Source: an uncultured Clostridia bacterium
GTDB lineage: Bacteria; Bacillota; Clostridia; Christensenellales; CASEPJ01
Reading direction: 5' to 3'
Assembly: GCA_949289715.1 (NCBI GenBank)
Contig: CASEPJ010000041.1
Location: 1-8,918 of the forward strand
Length of the DNA: 8,918 nucleotides
Position numbers and translations under genes: made by a program. Positions 7,287 through 8,918 of the stretch are shown in pieces. The notes beneath the pieces were generated by a model. It saw only the letters and a list, made by a program, of their open reading frames with translations, was not told the DNA's origin and ran no database searches. The first letter of the stretch is position 1; each line of letters opens with the position of its first letter.

Positions 7287-7910
7287 ATGATGAAAAACAA
7301 AATAAAAAAAGAAAAAGCAAAAATTCTCGACAAATTAAGTGCTTTTTTTTCGGATTTTAAAAAGTTTATAACAAAAGGCAATGTTTTGGATTTAGCCGTA
7401 GGCGTTGTTATAGGCACTGCTTTTACTGCAATTGTAAACGGTCTTGTGCAATTTATAATTACGCCTTTAATTACCTGGTGTACGGGAGAAAACAGCATTG
7501 CCGACGTTTCTACCGTACTCCGCCCTGCCGATATAGACCCCGAAACGGGAGAAATTTTAAAAGAAGCGTTAACCATACAATGGGGTGCTTTTTTGCAGGC
7601 AATTATAAACTTTTTAATTATTGCCTTTGTAGTTTTCGTTTTGGTCAGAACCGTTTTAAAAATTCAAAAAGCTATAGACATTGAAAGTAAAATTACAGAA
7701 CTGGTACAAAAAAAATTGGATTCTAATTTACCTTTAACGGAATTTGAAGAAAAATGGCTTACCAGAAAGAGAAAAAAAGACCCCAAAAACGCACCGAGAA
7801 AAAAAGAACCAGAAGTTATTGAGGAAGAAAAAGTTCCTCAATTGTCCACAACCGATAAAATTTTAACCGAAATTTTAGAAATTTTAAAAAAACAACCCAA
7901 GCCGGAATAA
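7287..7910 (+). CDS. mscL: Large-conductance mechanosensitive channel MscL with extended cytoplasmic region
   Basis: MscL is a pentameric inner-membrane channel that opens under membrane tension and releases solutes during osmotic downshock. The family signature is clear. The amphipathic N-terminal helix FSDFKKFITKGNVLDLAVG is at 21-39, TM1 at about 33-62 carries the gate-lining GVVIGTAFTAIV, the external loop is at 63-98, and TM2 is at about 100-122. The C-terminal STTDKILTEILEILKKQ (187-203) matches the usual cytoplasmic helical bundle. At 207 residues it exceeds the usual 130-150. About 20 residues are added at the N-terminus, and a charged segment (about 131-185) rich in Lys, Glu and Pro separates TM2 from the bundle. 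The Shine-Dalgarno AGAGG (7277-7281) is 5 bases from the first ATG and 8 bases from the adjacent ATG at 7290, so either could be used. I found no convincing promoter directly upstream. Confidence 0.96.
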   Translation: MMKNKIKKEKAKILDKLSAFFSDFKKFITKGNVLDLAVGVVIGTAFTAIVNGLVQFIITPLITWCTGENSIADVSTVLRPADIDPETGEILKEALTIQWGAFLQAIINFLIIAFVVFVLVRTVLKIQKAIDIESKITELVQKKLDSNLPLTEFEEKWLTRKRKKDPKNAPRKKEPEVIEEEKVPQLSTTDKILTEILEILKKQPKPE

Positions 7911-8060
7911 TATTTAATTGTTGCAATATCTTAAATTAACTACCTTATCTTAAACAAATTTCGCTAAATTTATATTATAACTGCTAAATTATAATATTAA
8001 CGGATTTCAAAAAATTAAAATTAAATTAGCAAAATTATTAATAAAATTTAATAAAAAAAC

Positions 8061-8097
8061 AATAAAAAATGCAAGTTTAATACTTGCATTTTTTATT
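8061..8097. terminator. Bidirectional Rho-independent terminator between mscL and the nitroreductase gene
   Basis: AATAAAAAATGCAAGT (8061-8076) and ACTTGCATTTTTTATT (8082-8097) form a perfect 16-bp inverted repeat around the 5-base loop TTAAT. Each strand reads a hairpin core (AATGCAAGT) followed by a T run, so one element serves both converging genes. The right arm overlaps the first two bases of the TTA that encodes the nitroreductase stop at 8096-8098. Confidence 0.92.
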
Positions 8098-8797
8098 AAA
8101 TATTCAACTCATATGCTGCCATATATTCCATGCCGCTAAAATTATTTACCGCTAATAAATTTTTTAAAGGCTCATAACCTACCGCTTGCAAATGAGCGGC
8201 AGCAATACCGCAGTCGATATATTGCATTTCTTTTATAAAGGGAGATATCAACTGTTTTTTTCTGAAAATTTGCACGATATTTTCTTTGTAATAAAGACGA
8301 ACCGGCTGCAAATTCATTGCAGAAGGTGCAAGAGCAACGGCAATTCCACCCTTTAAATGAAGAGAAGGAATACTATTTATGGACAGCTCGCTTGCGGTTT
8401 TATGATTGCGTTTTCTTACATTTTCTTTACTGTTTTTACCAAAAGCAATAAATATAGAATAATTTTCACCGTCTTTTTGCTGAGCACCCCCGTACCAGCA
8501 GGTTAAAACATTTTTAGAGGTAAATCTTAAAACGGCCGTCTCCCCTGCAAGACCTAAATCGAAAAGTGCTTCCTTATAATTGGCTGCAGATAATTTAAGA
8601 TAATAAGGGGCTTTTAGGTCGAATAACCGACTATAGGAATTTAAAAAATTTTCCCTTGTTATAAATTCGCAATCTACTTTGTTATCGTAATACACTAAAA
8701 GATTATTTACTATTTCGTTTAAATCGAAGTCTGGTATAAAAGTATCATCGAACTGCCTTACAGAAACTCTTTTTTCTATACAATCTTTAATATCCAT
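8096..8797 (-). CDS. Nitroreductase-family flavoprotein (TM1586-like)
   Basis: Members of this family bind FMN and use NAD(P)H to reduce nitro compounds, quinones or other substrates; the natural substrate here is unknown. The 233-residue product begins with IEKRVSVRQF (7-16), the usual FMN-phosphate-binding start with Arg10, Ser12 and Arg14. A middle segment, LGLAGETAVL then TCWYGG (81-104), fits the family's nucleotide region. APSAMNLQP (157-165) is the second typical flavin-site motif, and DCGIAAAHLQ (195-204) is the C-terminal helix. The order and spacing suit the TM1586-like subgroup of single-chain, doubled nitroreductases, an assignment made from memory. No signal peptide is present, so it should be cytoplasmic. 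The ATG must be the start because the conserved SVR motif lies within 14 residues and the next in-frame Met is residue 161. No Shine-Dalgarno precedes it. The gene converges on mscL, with which it shares a terminator. Confidence 0.88.
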   Translation of the reverse strand: MDIKDCIEKRVSVRQFDDTFIPDFDLNEIVNNLLVYYDNKVDCEFITRENFLNSYSRLFDLKAPYYLKLSAANYKEALFDLGLAGETAVLRFTSKNVLTCWYGGAQQKDGENYSIFIAFGKNSKENVRKRNHKTASELSINSIPSLHLKGGIAVALAPSAMNLQPVRLYYKENIVQIFRKKQLISPFIKEMQYIDCGIAAAHLQAVGYEPLKNLLAVNNFSGMEYMAAYELNI

Positions 8798-8803
8798 AAT
8801 ATT

Positions 8804-8832
8804 ATTATATCATATAATTTTTTTGTTAGCAA
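8804..8832 (-). promoter_or_regulatory. Promoter of the nitroreductase gene, predicted leaderless
   Basis: On the minus strand, TTGCTA (8832-8827), a 17-base spacer and a perfect TATAAT (8809-8804) form a near-consensus promoter. The standard distance from the -10 puts transcription start at about 8797, which is the A of the ATG. Only AATATT lies between the -10 and the start codon, with no ribosome binding site. Confidence 0.75.
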
Positions 8833-8918
8833 CAATTAAAAATAGACGTTTAAAGAAACAAATTAAACTAAATATAAATTAATAATTATTTTAATAAAAA
8901 GCGGTTAAAAATTAAAAA

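Overview
This window comes from a low-GC bacterium. The intergenic DNA is extremely A+T rich. The Shine-Dalgarno sequences are strong (AAAAGGAG), the promoters look like sigma-A/sigma-70 sites, and all five stop codons are TAA. These traits suit a Firmicutes-like lineage, possibly an anaerobic Clostridia-type organism, but that placement is inferred from style and was not tested by phylogeny.

Bases 1-5000 hold three genes of a 2-oxoacid (pyruvate-type) dehydrogenase complex on the + strand. They are the 3' part of the E2 acyltransferase gene (cut by the window edge), a complete E3 dihydrolipoyl dehydrogenase, and an E1 gene in which the alpha and beta subunits form one 825-residue polypeptide. 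Together the products would decarboxylate a 2-oxoacid on thiamine diphosphate (E1), pass the acyl group to CoA via lipoate (E2), and reoxidise the lipoate with NAD+ (E3). A 9-bp hairpin without a good U-tract, and a possible promoter, separate E3 from E1, so E1 may be expressed partly on its own. A strong terminator closes the block at about 5030-5064.

Bases 5065-5557 hold no gene that I can support. Hand counting gives roughly 10% G+C over 5101-5520. This spacer ends in a near-consensus promoter for a 520-residue cytoplasmic protein at 5609-7171. That protein resembles six-hairpin (alpha/alpha-toroid) glycosidase-like proteins distantly related to the beta-L-arabinofuranosidase group; its substrate is unknown. 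A weak hairpin follows, then mscL (7287-7910), a large-conductance mechanosensitive channel with an unusually long charged insert before its C-terminal helix.

mscL converges on a minus-strand nitroreductase-family gene (8096-8797). The two share a perfect 16-bp inverted-repeat terminator that works in both directions and overlaps the nitroreductase stop codon. The nitroreductase promoter is close to consensus, and the predicted transcription start falls on the A of the ATG with no Shine-Dalgarno, so this mRNA is predicted to be leaderless. The last 86 bases (8833-8918) are A+T rich and show nothing I can name.

I see no mobile element, CRISPR array, tRNA or rRNA, and no convincing new multi-gene system. 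The points most worth a second look are the fused E1 with insertions around its cofactor site, the leaderless nitroreductase, the 520-residue glycosidase-like protein, and the extended MscL.
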